5,809 nucleotides of DNA, from the NCBI GenBank assembly GCA_021821225.1, contig JAKACR010000189.1, positions 1 to 5,809 on the forward strand. The letters run 5' to 3'. Numbering within the stretch: the stretch's first letter is position 1; each line of letters opens with the position of its first letter. The DNA comes from Bacillota bacterium. Its GTDB lineage: Bacteria > Bacillota > Bacilli > Alicyclobacillales > SLC66. A program made the position numbers and the translations under genes. The notes beneath the pieces are model-generated. The model searched no databases. It had not been told where the DNA came from and worked only from the letters and a program-made list of their open reading frames with translations. Of this stretch, positions 1 to 5,253 are shown piece after piece.

Positions 1-33
1 GATGGTCACGAAGGTCAGGAGAAGATCGTCCAT
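1..33 (-). CDS. N-terminal fragment of an unidentified gene, cut by the window edge
   Basis: Reading leftwards from position 33, an ATG opens a frame of 11 codons (MDDLLLTFVTI) that leaves the window with no stop. The start is supported by AGGAG (complement of 43-47) at a 9-nt spacing. A second ATG in another frame, at 40-38, lies only 2 nt from the same AGGAG and is less likely. The short visible peptide is hydrophobic after two acidic residues and could begin a membrane segment, but 11 residues do not identify a family. It would be divergent from the desulfhydrase gene. The call rests only on the start codon, ribosome binding site and open frame, so it is tentative. Confidence 0.45.
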   Translation of the reverse strand, partial: MDDLLLTFVTI

Positions 34-90
34 GCTCCATCTCTCCTTTGGGCGTTTCCGCCAGTTGCCATGGGGCGGCGCCTGCTGTAC

Positions 91-115
91 GGACTTTATC
101 CCATGTCCCTGGGGG
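91..115 (+). repeat. REP-like hairpin repeat, copy A
   Basis: This copy carries the shared core ACTTTATCCCATGTCCC. The inverted arms GGAC (91-94) and GTCC (105-108) flank a 10-nt loop. Compared with the copy at 3414-3442, the two leading G residues of the left arm are missing, so the stem is shortened to 4 bp. A separate small dyad, CCGCC (58-62) with GGCGG (74-78), lies just upstream. The copy sits in the gap between the divergent left-edge gene and the desulfhydrase. Confidence 0.7.
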
Positions 116-167
116 CTGCGGTGACGGACCATGAGGAAAATTCATCATCAATCATACCACAACTCAT

Positions 168-197
168 TTTACAAGATTGATGCGCAGCCTGTATTGT
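168..197 (+). promoter_or_regulatory. Weak candidate promoter for the desulfhydrase-racemase pair
   Basis: TTTACA (168-173) matches five of six bases of the -35 consensus. An 18-nt spacer leads to TATTGT (192-197), four of six bases of a -10 box. It lies in the AT-rich stretch about 130-240, just before the desulfhydrase start. No better pair of hexamers was seen here, but the match is poor and could be chance. Confidence 0.25.
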
Positions 198-240
198 TCA
201 TGGTAGATCTGGCATGCAAAACAATGATTGATTCATACGA

Positions 241-245
241 GGAGG
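241..245 (+). promoter_or_regulatory. Ribosome binding site that fixes the desulfhydrase start at 252
   Basis: GGAGG lies 6 nt before the ATG at 252. The frame is also open from an ATG at 228, but that start has no such site and would place this Shine-Dalgarno sequence inside the coding region. Confidence 0.8.
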
Positions 246-251
246 ATCCTG

Positions 252-1265
252 ATGAACCTGGCTTTATTTCCGAGGCGGCGATACACGGAGGGCGCGACGC
301 CGATCGAATTTCTCCCCCGCTTCTCGAATGCGTTGGGCGGTCCCCGGATCCACATGAAACGCGATGATCTCCTGGGGCTTGCATCCGGCGGAAACAAGAC
401 GAGAAAATTAGAGTTTCTGGTGGCGGACGCCCTGGCACAGGGAGCGGACACCCTGATCACCTGCGGGGCGGTGCAGTCCAATCACTGTCGCCTCACCCTG
501 GCGGCGGCGAATAAGGAGGGCATGAAATGCCGGTTGGTGTTGGAAGAACGGGTGCCCGGCAGTTATGACCGGGATGCCAGCGGAAACAACTTCCTGTTCC
601 GCCTTCTCGGCGTCGAGGCGGTGTCCGTGGCGCCGGGCGGGGCGGACATGATGCAGGAGATGGAGAGAGTCGCCGAGGAGGTCAGACGGCAGGGGGGCCG
701 GCCGTACATCATTCCGGGCGGCGGGTCCAACCCCATCGGGGCGATGGGGTACGTGGCGTGCGCGCAAGAGATCGTTGCCCAGTTGTTTGAAAAGGGGCTC
801 GCCGTCCGAAATGTGGTGTGCGCAAGCGGCAGCGGCGGTACGCATGCAGGTCTGTTGGCGGGTTTTCAGGGCGGGAATTCAAACATTTCCTTAACCGGCG
901 TCAATGTCAGCAAGACGCGGGATGTCCAGGAACCGATGATTCATGCCCTGGCCAATGAGACTCTGCAGTATCTGGGGATTGACCATAGTATCCCCCGGGA
1001 GGCGGTGGTCTGTCTGGATCAGTACGTGGGCGAGGGCTATTCGCTGCCCACGCCGAAGATGGTCGAGGCGGTCCAGCTTCTGGCCCGGACGGAGTCGATT
1101 CTCCTTGACCCCGTGTATACGGGCAAGGCGATGGCGGGGTTGATTGACCTTGTGCGCAAGGGACATTTCGACGCACAGGAGGATATCCTGTTCGTCCACA
1201 CGGGGGGATCGCCGGCTCTGTACGCGTACCGGCAGGTCGTTTTGGAAGAGCTGACCGCGGAATGA
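252..1265 (+). CDS. D-cysteine desulfhydrase / ACC deaminase family PLP enzyme
   Basis: This 337-residue fold-type II PLP enzyme belongs to the family that cleaves D-cysteine to pyruvate, ammonia and sulfide; relatives deaminate ACC or desulfonate L-cysteate. The PLP-binding lysine is K49 in SGGNKTRKLEF (45-55). S76 in QSNHCR (75-80) matches the active-site serine. SGSGGTHAG (192-200) is the phosphate-binding loop. Y263 in GEGYSLP and Y289 in LDPVYTGKA match the two conserved active-site tyrosines, and HTGG (316-319) is the usual C-terminal motif. Length is normal for the family and the protein is cytosolic. The start at 252 is chosen because GGAGG sits 6 nt upstream. A racemase-family gene follows on the same strand after 104 nt, suggesting co-transcription and D-amino acid metabolism. 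The family is clear; the exact substrate (D-cysteine, L-cysteate or another beta-substituted amino acid) is not decided by sequence, so no gene symbol is given. Confidence 0.9.
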   Translation: MNLALFPRRRYTEGATPIEFLPRFSNALGGPRIHMKRDDLLGLASGGNKTRKLEFLVADALAQGADTLITCGAVQSNHCRLTLAAANKEGMKCRLVLEERVPGSYDRDASGNNFLFRLLGVEAVSVAPGGADMMQEMERVAEEVRRQGGRPYIIPGGGSNPIGAMGYVACAQEIVAQLFEKGLAVRNVVCASGSGGTHAGLLAGFQGGNSNISLTGVNVSKTRDVQEPMIHALANETLQYLGIDHSIPREAVVCLDQYVGEGYSLPTPKMVEAVQLLARTESILLDPVYTGKAMAGLIDLVRKGHFDAQEDILFVHTGGSPALYAYRQVVLEELTAE

Positions 1266-1369
1266 GCCGTCGGTGAGGATCTGGAATAAAGTGCAGCCGA
1301 TTCTCCGGGCATGGATGCGAAAACAGTTTTGCCATCTGAACAGGCTCAATAAGGCGGGGGTGATCGGGA

Positions 1370-2092
1370 ATGAAAACCCTGGGCGTCCTGGCGGGACTCG
1401 GTCCTTTGGCCGGCGCGCATTTTTACCGCCGACTGATTGAGCTGACCGCCGCCGCAAATGATGAAGAGCATATTCCCGTCGTCCTCATTTCAGAACCGTC
1501 GATCCCCAGCCGGATTCGTTATCTTGAGGGTGTGGGGGATTCGCCGGCGCCCAAACTGCAGGAGGTTGTGCGCAGATTGGTGGCGGCTGGAGCGGAGTGG
1601 ATTGTCATTCCGTCGAGCACGACCCACATCTTTTATCCGGATCTTGCGGCGGCCTCGCCCGTACCGATCCTGTCTCTGATCAGCGTGGTCACGAGCGGTA
1701 TTGCGGCAGCGCGCCGCAGGTCCATCGGCATCCTGGCCACCACCCCCACGAGATCCTGGAGGGTGTACGACGGGGCGTTTGCGCAGACCGGACTCGAAGC
1801 GGTGTATCCGGACGACGCCTCGCAAAACGAGATCACGGAGATCATCGCTCACGTGAAGGGCGCGGTTGGGTCGGGCGTGCCGGCGGATCTGGGGGAACGG
1901 CTTCTTGATGTGGCCGGCCGGCCCTGGAGTAAGGGGATCGATGGGCTTTTGCTGGCCTGCACGGAGATCCCTGTGGTCTTTCCGATAAAAGAGTGGGCGG
2001 AAAGAAGCGGCGCGGCGCCCGGAACGCCCCGCTTGTTCAGTTCCACAGACATGCTGGCCCAAGCCGTGGTCAAAGCCGCGACGGTAGACTGA
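1370..2092 (+). CDS. Aspartate/glutamate racemase family protein with first catalytic Cys replaced by Ser
   Basis: This 240-residue protein has the two-lobed Asp/Glu racemase fold (cofactor-independent, PF01177 type). The N-terminus MKTLGVLAGLGPLAG resembles the family opening MKTIGILGGMGP. Family members normally use two cysteines as acid and base, the first in a PCNTAH motif and the second in a GCTEI motif. Here the first motif reads PSSTTH (81-86), so S82 takes the cysteine position, while the second is intact as ACTEI (196-200, C197). An atypical partner at the first position is known in E. coli YgeA, which uses Thr and Cys, so the protein may be active, perhaps with altered stereochemistry or as an isomerase or lyase. 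Length is normal and no frameshift is seen. It lies 104 nt after the desulfhydrase, probably in one operon; supplying D-amino acid to that enzyme is inference from context. Confidence 0.85.
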   Translation: MKTLGVLAGLGPLAGAHFYRRLIELTAAANDEEHIPVVLISEPSIPSRIRYLEGVGDSPAPKLQEVVRRLVAAGAEWIVIPSSTTHIFYPDLAAASPVPILSLISVVTSGIAAARRRSIGILATTPTRSWRVYDGAFAQTGLEAVYPDDASQNEITEIIAHVKGAVGSGVPADLGERLLDVAGRPWSKGIDGLLLACTEIPVVFPIKEWAERSGAAPGTPRLFSSTDMLAQAVVKAATVD

Positions 2093-2156
2093 ACTTCCGG
2101 AGGAGACGCCGACTCTTTATCTGGTCACCCGGCATGTCCCCTATCCGGACTACAAC

Positions 2157-2363
2157 CTAAGGGACATGTAAATAAAGTCCCCAGAGTCTGATCCACTGCT
2201 GCGTCGCCAGTTCGATGCGTCCGTCGCGGGCAGGCGGTACGCTGGTCTCATAAAGGGGGCCGGCGAAGATGACTGGGTACGTGGCGTATCGATTGGCGCA
2301 GTGGAGGATGAGGGAGACTGATCTATGGTCGCGGATCGCCTGGCGGTATTCAGGGTCCGAACG
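2157..2363 (-). other. Unassigned 68-codon open frame in phase after the MscS stop
   Basis: Directly after the TGA of the MscS gene (2366-2364) the same frame continues for 68 sense codons to a TAG at 2159-2157. By hand count about two thirds of third positions are G or C, and the translation looks protein-like (for example CANRYATYPVIFAG and GPLYETSVPPARDG). It contains no ATG, GTG or TTG to start from. The last codons (LWGLYLHVP, then stop) lie within repeat copy B. It could be a gene remnant, a C-terminal extension cut off by a nonsense codon, or chance. I do not recognise a family. The MscS domain is already complete before the TGA, which argues against a simple truncation. Confidence 0.35.
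2160..2184 (-). repeat. REP-like hairpin repeat, copy B
   Basis: On the minus strand this reads CTGGGGACTTT, then ATTTACAT, then GTCCCT. The arms GGGAC and GTCCC (2177-2181 and 2161-2165) enclose an 11-nt loop, and an outer G-T wobble extends the stem. It differs from copy C mainly by TTTA in place of CCC in the loop. It lies between the convergent racemase and MscS genes. An upstream CATGTCCC (2133-2140) can pair instead with its GGGACATG (2161-2168), giving two alternative hairpins at this convergent gene end. Confidence 0.75.
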
Positions 2364-3284
2364 TCAGGACGGCGCGCGCAGACTGCGCATGATTTTTGCC
2401 GCCTGTGTCAGGATACGGTGACGGGCGATGTCATCATGTTCGAAGACCTGGACAGTGACGGCGATCGAATAGGCGGTGGGGTACAGGTCGGCCAGCGCGA
2501 CTCTGGGACCGATTGCGCCCTGTGGCGGAAACTCTTGGACAAGAATTGCCGTGAGGCGTTCCATCAGGATGTCGGGGTCAAAGTCGTACGGCACGTCAAA
2601 ACGCACGCGCAGGAGATGCGCGCTGTACCGGGAACGATTTTCAATGATGGCCTGCACGAGAATCCCGTTGGGAATGACCTGGGGGTACGCTTCGGGAGTT
2701 TCGATCAGGGTGTACATGAGATTGATATCCTTGACGCGGCCGGAATAAATCGGACGCATGGCCTCGTGGGGGAAGCTGGGCATCAGGATCGGATACTGCC
2801 AAGTGATGATGGAAATGGAATCGCCCACGCGGAACGGATGGAAAATCACGATCCATATCCCTGCGATCAGATTTGAGAACATCGTCTGCCCGGCGAGTCC
2901 AATGATCACCGTTAAAAAGGCGCCGCCAAAAACAACGCTGGACAGGCCGACGCCCACCGCGCCAAGGGCGGCGAGCACGATCGCCACATAAAGCAGCAGG
3001 CGCATGACGTAACGGATGGCTGTCGCCGATTGCGGGCCGAGTCTGTCGACCGACAGTCGGAACACGTGTTCCTCCAATGCTTTGGAAACCACGAAACCGA
3101 TGGCCAGAACAAGAGCCAGGCGAAAAATCTGTACGAATCCAAGTGGCACATTTTTTAGCAGACCCGCTCCGGGACCGACGAGGATCATCAACAGGGCTCC
3201 GGCCACGATCAGCAGCATCAGTCGGATGAGCGTCTTTTTCCACGGTTTTTTCCTGGGGCCGCCGTTCGGATAATTCGGTGGCAT
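2364..3284 (-). CDS. MscS-family mechanosensitive ion channel
   Basis: This 306-residue inner-membrane protein is a likely small-conductance mechanosensitive channel that opens under membrane tension and releases solutes on hypo-osmotic shock. After a short basic N-terminus (RKKPWKK, 11-17) there are hydrophobic segments at about 19-43 and 50-70, one at about 90-112, and a Gly/Ala-rich pore helix from about 112 to 148 (GLSSVVFGGAFLTVIIGLAG). The sequence then gives MFSNLIAGIWIV and HPFRVGDSI, the family signature at the start of the beta domain. PNGILVQAIIENRS (205-218) matches the conserved end of that domain, and a normal C-terminal alpha/beta domain follows. The start at 3284 is chosen for the GGAGGA 6 nt upstream; the frame is also open from an ATG at 3362, which has no such site. 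The yggT-like gene lies 273 nt upstream on the same strand, and that gap is full of repeats and dyads. Family certain; gating properties unknown. Confidence 0.93.
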   Translation of the reverse strand: MPPNYPNGGPRKKPWKKTLIRLMLLIVAGALLMILVGPGAGLLKNVPLGFVQIFRLALVLAIGFVVSKALEEHVFRLSVDRLGPQSATAIRYVMRLLLYVAIVLAALGAVGVGLSSVVFGGAFLTVIIGLAGQTMFSNLIAGIWIVIFHPFRVGDSISIITWQYPILMPSFPHEAMRPIYSGRVKDINLMYTLIETPEAYPQVIPNGILVQAIIENRSRYSAHLLRVRFDVPYDFDPDILMERLTAILVQEFPPQGAIGPRVALADLYPTAYSIAVTVQVFEHDDIARHRILTQAAKIMRSLRAPS

Positions 3285-3290
3285 GTCAAT

Positions 3291-3296
3291 TCCTCC
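3291..3296 (-). promoter_or_regulatory. Ribosome binding site that fixes the MscS start at 3284
   Basis: On the minus strand GGAGGA stands 6 nt before the ATG at 3284-3282. This excludes the longer reading from 3362, whose first 26 codons would run through a dyad and a repeat copy. Confidence 0.8.
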
Positions 3297-3318
3297 ATTT
3301 CGGACGACCTCGTTTGAA

Positions 3319-3338
3319 ATAGACTTGGCGCAGTCTAT
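3319..3338 (-). promoter_or_regulatory. Perfect 7-bp inverted repeat in the MscS leader
   Basis: ATAGACT (3319-3325) and AGTCTAT (3332-3338) are exact inverse complements around a 6-nt centre. The element lies 34 nt before the MscS start codon and directly abuts the degraded repeat copy at 3339. It could be an operator or an RNA hairpin in the leader; nothing in the sequence decides between them. Confidence 0.45.
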
Positions 3339-3360
3339 CCAGGGAACGTGTGATAAGCCC
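3339..3360 (-). repeat. Degraded REP-like repeat, copy C-prime
   Basis: On the minus strand this reads GGGCTTATCACACG, then TTCCCTGG. Aligned to copy C it keeps about 19 of 25 positions, with two single-base gaps, including TTATC and CCCTGG. The stem is mostly lost. It has the same orientation as copy C, 54 nt away. A single degraded copy would not be convincing alone; the nearby good copy makes it plausible. Confidence 0.4.
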
Positions 3361-3385
3361 AATAAGGACGGATGGCGGAGTCATC

Positions 3386-3456
3386 GCCAGAAATGCTTAC
3401 GTACCAAAGTACACCAGGGGACATGGGATAAAGTCCCCCAGGTCCGCATTTCTGGC
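3386..3456 (-). repeat. 71-bp palindromic element enclosing REP-like copy C
   Basis: A perfect 11-bp inverted repeat, GCCAGAAATGC (3386-3396) with GCATTTCTGGC (3446-3456), encloses two smaller dyads. One is GTAC-CAAA-GTAC (3401-3412). The other is the best copy of the dispersed repeat (3414-3442), with GGGGAC (3417-3422) and GTCCCC (3433-3438) around a 10-nt loop. The whole could fold as a three-way junction in single-stranded DNA or RNA. It lies between the yggT-like gene and MscS. It may be a small non-autonomous mobile element (MITE or BIME type), or a leader structure of MscS. Confidence 0.7.
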
Positions 3457-3557
3457 TGCTTTCTTGCATTGCGAGGGTCTTGCCTGCACTCTTTTTGAAC
3501 AGGCTCTTATAGGGTATCACAAATCGAACAAGGAAGGGGGGAGATTGCGGCGCCTGC

Positions 3558-3947
3558 TCAGCGGGCGATGGTGATCATCTTGACGATGCCCCAGGCGATC
3601 AGTGCATACACGGCCATGGCGATTAGGACGTTCGGTTCCATCAGCAGTGTGCTGTCGAGTGGGAAATTTCTAAATAATCCTGTAAACGGATATACCAACG
3701 GATTTGTGATATGAAAAATTCCACTGGCAAACCCCGTGTCGAGATTTGCGCCCAAAAGCGGCAGAACAAAGCGAAATGCGAGCAGTGTCAACACAACTCC
3801 TGCGATGTACCACGTGATGCGTACGGCGATCGTTCTTCTGCGCAGGCCGTGAAGGGGCGTGTCGGCATCGGACAGAGCGCGGTATTTCTCGCTGTCTGTG
3901 CCGTCTGTGCGGGTGTTCTCCTTGTTTTTGTCCGGGGTATCCTCCAT
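3558..3947 (-). CDS. YggT-family-like small membrane protein
   Basis: This 129-residue protein starts with a polar, charged N-terminal region (about 1-38) without a signal peptide, followed by two hydrophobic segments at about 41-65 and 104-126. Between them lies the stretch most like YggT proteins: FRFVLPLLGANLDTGF (58-73), then ITNPLVYPFTGLF (80-92), with the typical Asn-Pro and Tyr-Pro residues. YggT proteins are poorly characterised and have been tied to envelope, division or osmotic functions in various bacteria. The long polar N-terminus is extra compared with single-domain members of about 90 residues. AGGAG lies about 10 nt before the ATG. MscS follows on the same strand after 273 nt, too far to be sure of one operon. 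The divergent neighbour is a methyltransferase. Confidence 0.75.
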   Translation of the reverse strand: MEDTPDKNKENTRTDGTDSEKYRALSDADTPLHGLRRRTIAVRITWYIAGVVLTLLAFRFVLPLLGANLDTGFASGIFHITNPLVYPFTGLFRNFPLDSTLLMEPNVLIAMAVYALIAWGIVKMITIAR

Positions 3948-4021
3948 GGCGACATCACTCCTGGTCCGTATGGTTCATTCGCCTGTCACGCTTTTTGAGC
4001 GACCTCTTTAGGATGGTGAAA

Positions 4022-4049
4022 AAAATACACGTTATGCGTTTCGTGTCCA
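4022..4049 (-). promoter_or_regulatory. Candidate promoter for the yggT-like gene
   Basis: On the minus strand TGGACA (4049-4044, five of six bases of the -35 consensus) is followed after 16 nt by TATTTT (4027-4022, four of six bases of a -10 box). This places the transcript start about 70 nt before the yggT-like start codon. It is a plausible but imperfect match within the 220-nt divergent intergenic region, which also holds a repeated 10-mer, GCGTTTCGTG (4036-4045 and 4074-4083). Confidence 0.35.
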
Positions 4050-4167
4050 GGACCGGTAACAGTCGCGGCGAAAGCGTTTCGTGCGGAGTGGGGATAATCA
4101 CTATACCGCAAGAGATGCTTTGGCATACGGTGAATGAGGAGTTTCAAAGACGGGAGAGAGCCGGAAG

Positions 4168-4656
4168 ATGAAAGAAAAACCGAAGCTGGAGATCGGGCCT
4201 GGCCTGACGCCGAACGAAGGATATCTGACCCTTGACATTCGCGATTTGCCACACATCGACTACGTACTGGACGCCGCGGAGCCCTTGCCGTTTGCGGACG
4301 GGTCTTTTTCGCGGGTGCTGGCGTGCCACGTGCTGGAGCACTTCGGACACGCAAAGACGCATGCCATCTTAAAGGAATGGGGTCGCATCGTTGAATCCGG
4401 CGGGGAAATTGAAATCCATTGCCCGGATCTGGAGTGGGCCTTTCGCAATTATGTGGCGGGAACCATCAACATCGGCGTGGTGATCCTGAACACTTTTGGC
4501 GCGCAGAAATATGAGTACGATTACCACAAGATGGGGTTCGACCAGTCGCTCCTGTCCTATTATCTGGCGGAGGCAGGGTTCGCGGATGTGCGGCGGCTCA
4601 ACAAGCCGACGGACGATGACGGGTGGCAGCTCAAAGTGGTGGCCACAAAACGGTGA
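4168..4656 (+). CDS. Small class I SAM-dependent methyltransferase
   Basis: This 162-residue cytosolic protein is a compact Methyltransf_11-type enzyme. LEIGPGLTP (7-15) is the glycine-rich SAM-binding motif I. LDIRD (22-26) supplies the acidic residue expected to hold the ribose. LPFADGSF (40-47), then ACHVLEHF (52-59), is the motif typical of this subgroup, and GGEIEIHCPDL (78-88) is the strand after the central helices. YHKMGFDQSLLSYYLAEAGF (119-138) resembles the conserved C-terminal helix. Similar stand-alone proteins often lie in polysaccharide or secondary-metabolite loci, but no such genes are visible here, so the substrate is unknown. The frame opens at this ATG with a purine-rich GGGAGAG about 9 nt upstream. 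It is divergent from yggT and convergent with marR. The call is safe at family level only. Confidence 0.85.
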   Translation: MKEKPKLEIGPGLTPNEGYLTLDIRDLPHIDYVLDAAEPLPFADGSFSRVLACHVLEHFGHAKTHAILKEWGRIVESGGEIEIHCPDLEWAFRNYVAGTINIGVVILNTFGAQKYEYDYHKMGFDQSLLSYYLAEAGFADVRRLNKPTDDDGWQLKVVATKR

Positions 4657-4674
4657 ACGTGTCAGATCGCCTGC

Positions 4675-4704
4675 ACAGAGGATTTTATCCCCTGTCCCCT
4701 TGGC
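4675..4704 (+). repeat. REP-like hairpin repeat, copy D
   Basis: GAGGATTTTATCCCCTGTCCCC, counted in two halves GAGGATTTTAT and CCCCTGTCCCC, aligns with the shared repeat with only a few changes. ACAGAGG (4675-4681) can also pair with CCCCTGT (4689-4695), with one mismatch around a 7-nt loop. It fills most of the 76-nt gap between the convergent methyltransferase and marR genes and could help end both transcripts, although there is no T-run typical of an intrinsic terminator. Confidence 0.6.
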
Positions 4705-4732
4705 CGGGAGGCTGTCGTGGCTCGCGGGAATT

Positions 4733-5155
4733 TTATCGAAAGTCGCGGTTGAATTTCCCCAAAAGCTCTCCGAACGTTTCGCGTTCCTCCACGCTCCAAT
4801 CCCGAAAAATTTCATCAATGCGCGCTCTTCGTACCTGTCTATAATGCTTCAGTTCTTTTTTGCCCACTGCGGTAATCTGAAAAGAAAAGGCCCTTCCATC
4901 GACCGGATCTGGCACCCGCAACAAATATCCCTTTTGTTCCAGAGCCGCTGATTGTCGGCTGACTGTGGAAACGTTCAAACCAAATTCTTCGGCCAGGGCC
5001 TTAACTCCGGTCGGTCCGTGCGAAACGATGTGATTTAACAAAAGATATGCGGAGCGGTCAAGATTGCTGTCATTTTTGTACGTAGTTACCGATGTCATAT
5101 AACGGACAAGGGTGGCCAGTTCAAGGATAATTTTTTCATTTAAGTTCTTCTCCAT
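4733..5155 (-). CDS. MarR-family transcriptional regulator
   Basis: This 140-residue protein is a dimeric winged helix-turn-helix regulator, usually a repressor that releases DNA on binding a small ligand. The N-terminal dimerisation helix is at about 5-28. The DNA-binding domain spans about 32-100: LAEEFGLNVSTVSRQSAALE (54-73) is the helix-turn-helix with the recognition helix at 61-73. The wing carries DPVDGRAF (83-90) with the conserved D86 and R88, and a C-terminal dimerisation helix pair follows. It has no cysteine, so it is not a thiol-switch OhrR-type sensor. GGAG lies 9 nt before the ATG. It is divergent from the CBS-domain gene, whose promoter carries a perfect 17-bp palindrome, the likely operator. 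The long intergenic region also holds TTGCAAC (5184-5190), a possible half site near its own start. GC content is lower than in the desulfhydrase-racemase part. Ligand unknown. Confidence 0.92.
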   Translation of the reverse strand: MEKNLNEKIILELATLVRYMTSVTTYKNDSNLDRSAYLLLNHIVSHGPTGVKALAEEFGLNVSTVSRQSAALEQKGYLLRVPDPVDGRAFSFQITAVGKKELKHYRQVRRARIDEIFRDWSVEERETFGELLGKFNRDFR

Positions 5156-5253
5156 ATATTACAACTCCATCCGACAGATTTTATTGCAACCGATCAACAG
5201 CGTAGAACCGTATTCGCATTCGTACATGGCGTCGTTTGGATCTTTCAGCCCAG

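Noticed and set aside
1266..1369. Small leader peptide (ATG at 1311, 13 codons) between desulfhydrase and racemase
   Set aside because: There is no ribosome binding site before it and no regulatory codon run in it; such short frames are expected by chance.
891..1457. Long open frame of 188 codons on the minus strand across the desulfhydrase 3' end
   Set aside because: It is antisense to a clearly recognised enzyme in GC-rich DNA, where such frames arise by codon bias. Its translation is rich in Arg, Pro and Gly and matches no family I know.
1490..2062. Open frame of 190 codons on the minus strand across the racemase-family gene
   Set aside because: It is antisense to the racemase-family gene, with Arg/Gly-rich composition typical of a shadow frame and no good ribosome binding site.
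2325..2876. Open frame of 183 codons on the plus strand opposite MscS
   Set aside because: It is the complement of the conserved MscS C-terminal and beta domains and has no recognisable domain of its own.
3285..3362. Longer N-terminus for MscS from an ATG at 3362
   Set aside because: The extra 26 codons would be encoded by the ATAGACT dyad and the degraded repeat, while the start at 3284 has a GGAGGA at ideal spacing.
3482..3504. GCCTG/CAGGC dyad as an intrinsic terminator of the yggT-like gene
   Set aside because: The stem is only 5 bp, the loop is 13 nt, and no U-run follows it on the minus strand.
4076..4096. Sigma-B-like promoter (GTTT and GGGATA) for the methyltransferase
   Set aside because: The spacing between the two boxes is too short for a sigma-B promoter, and no housekeeping -35 fits GATAAT at 4093-4098.
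4727..4751. Another repeat-like stretch (GGGAATTTTATCGAAAGTCG) at the 3' end of marR
   Set aside because: Only about 15 of 25 positions agree with the repeat, the arms do not pair well, and most of it is the coding end of MarR.
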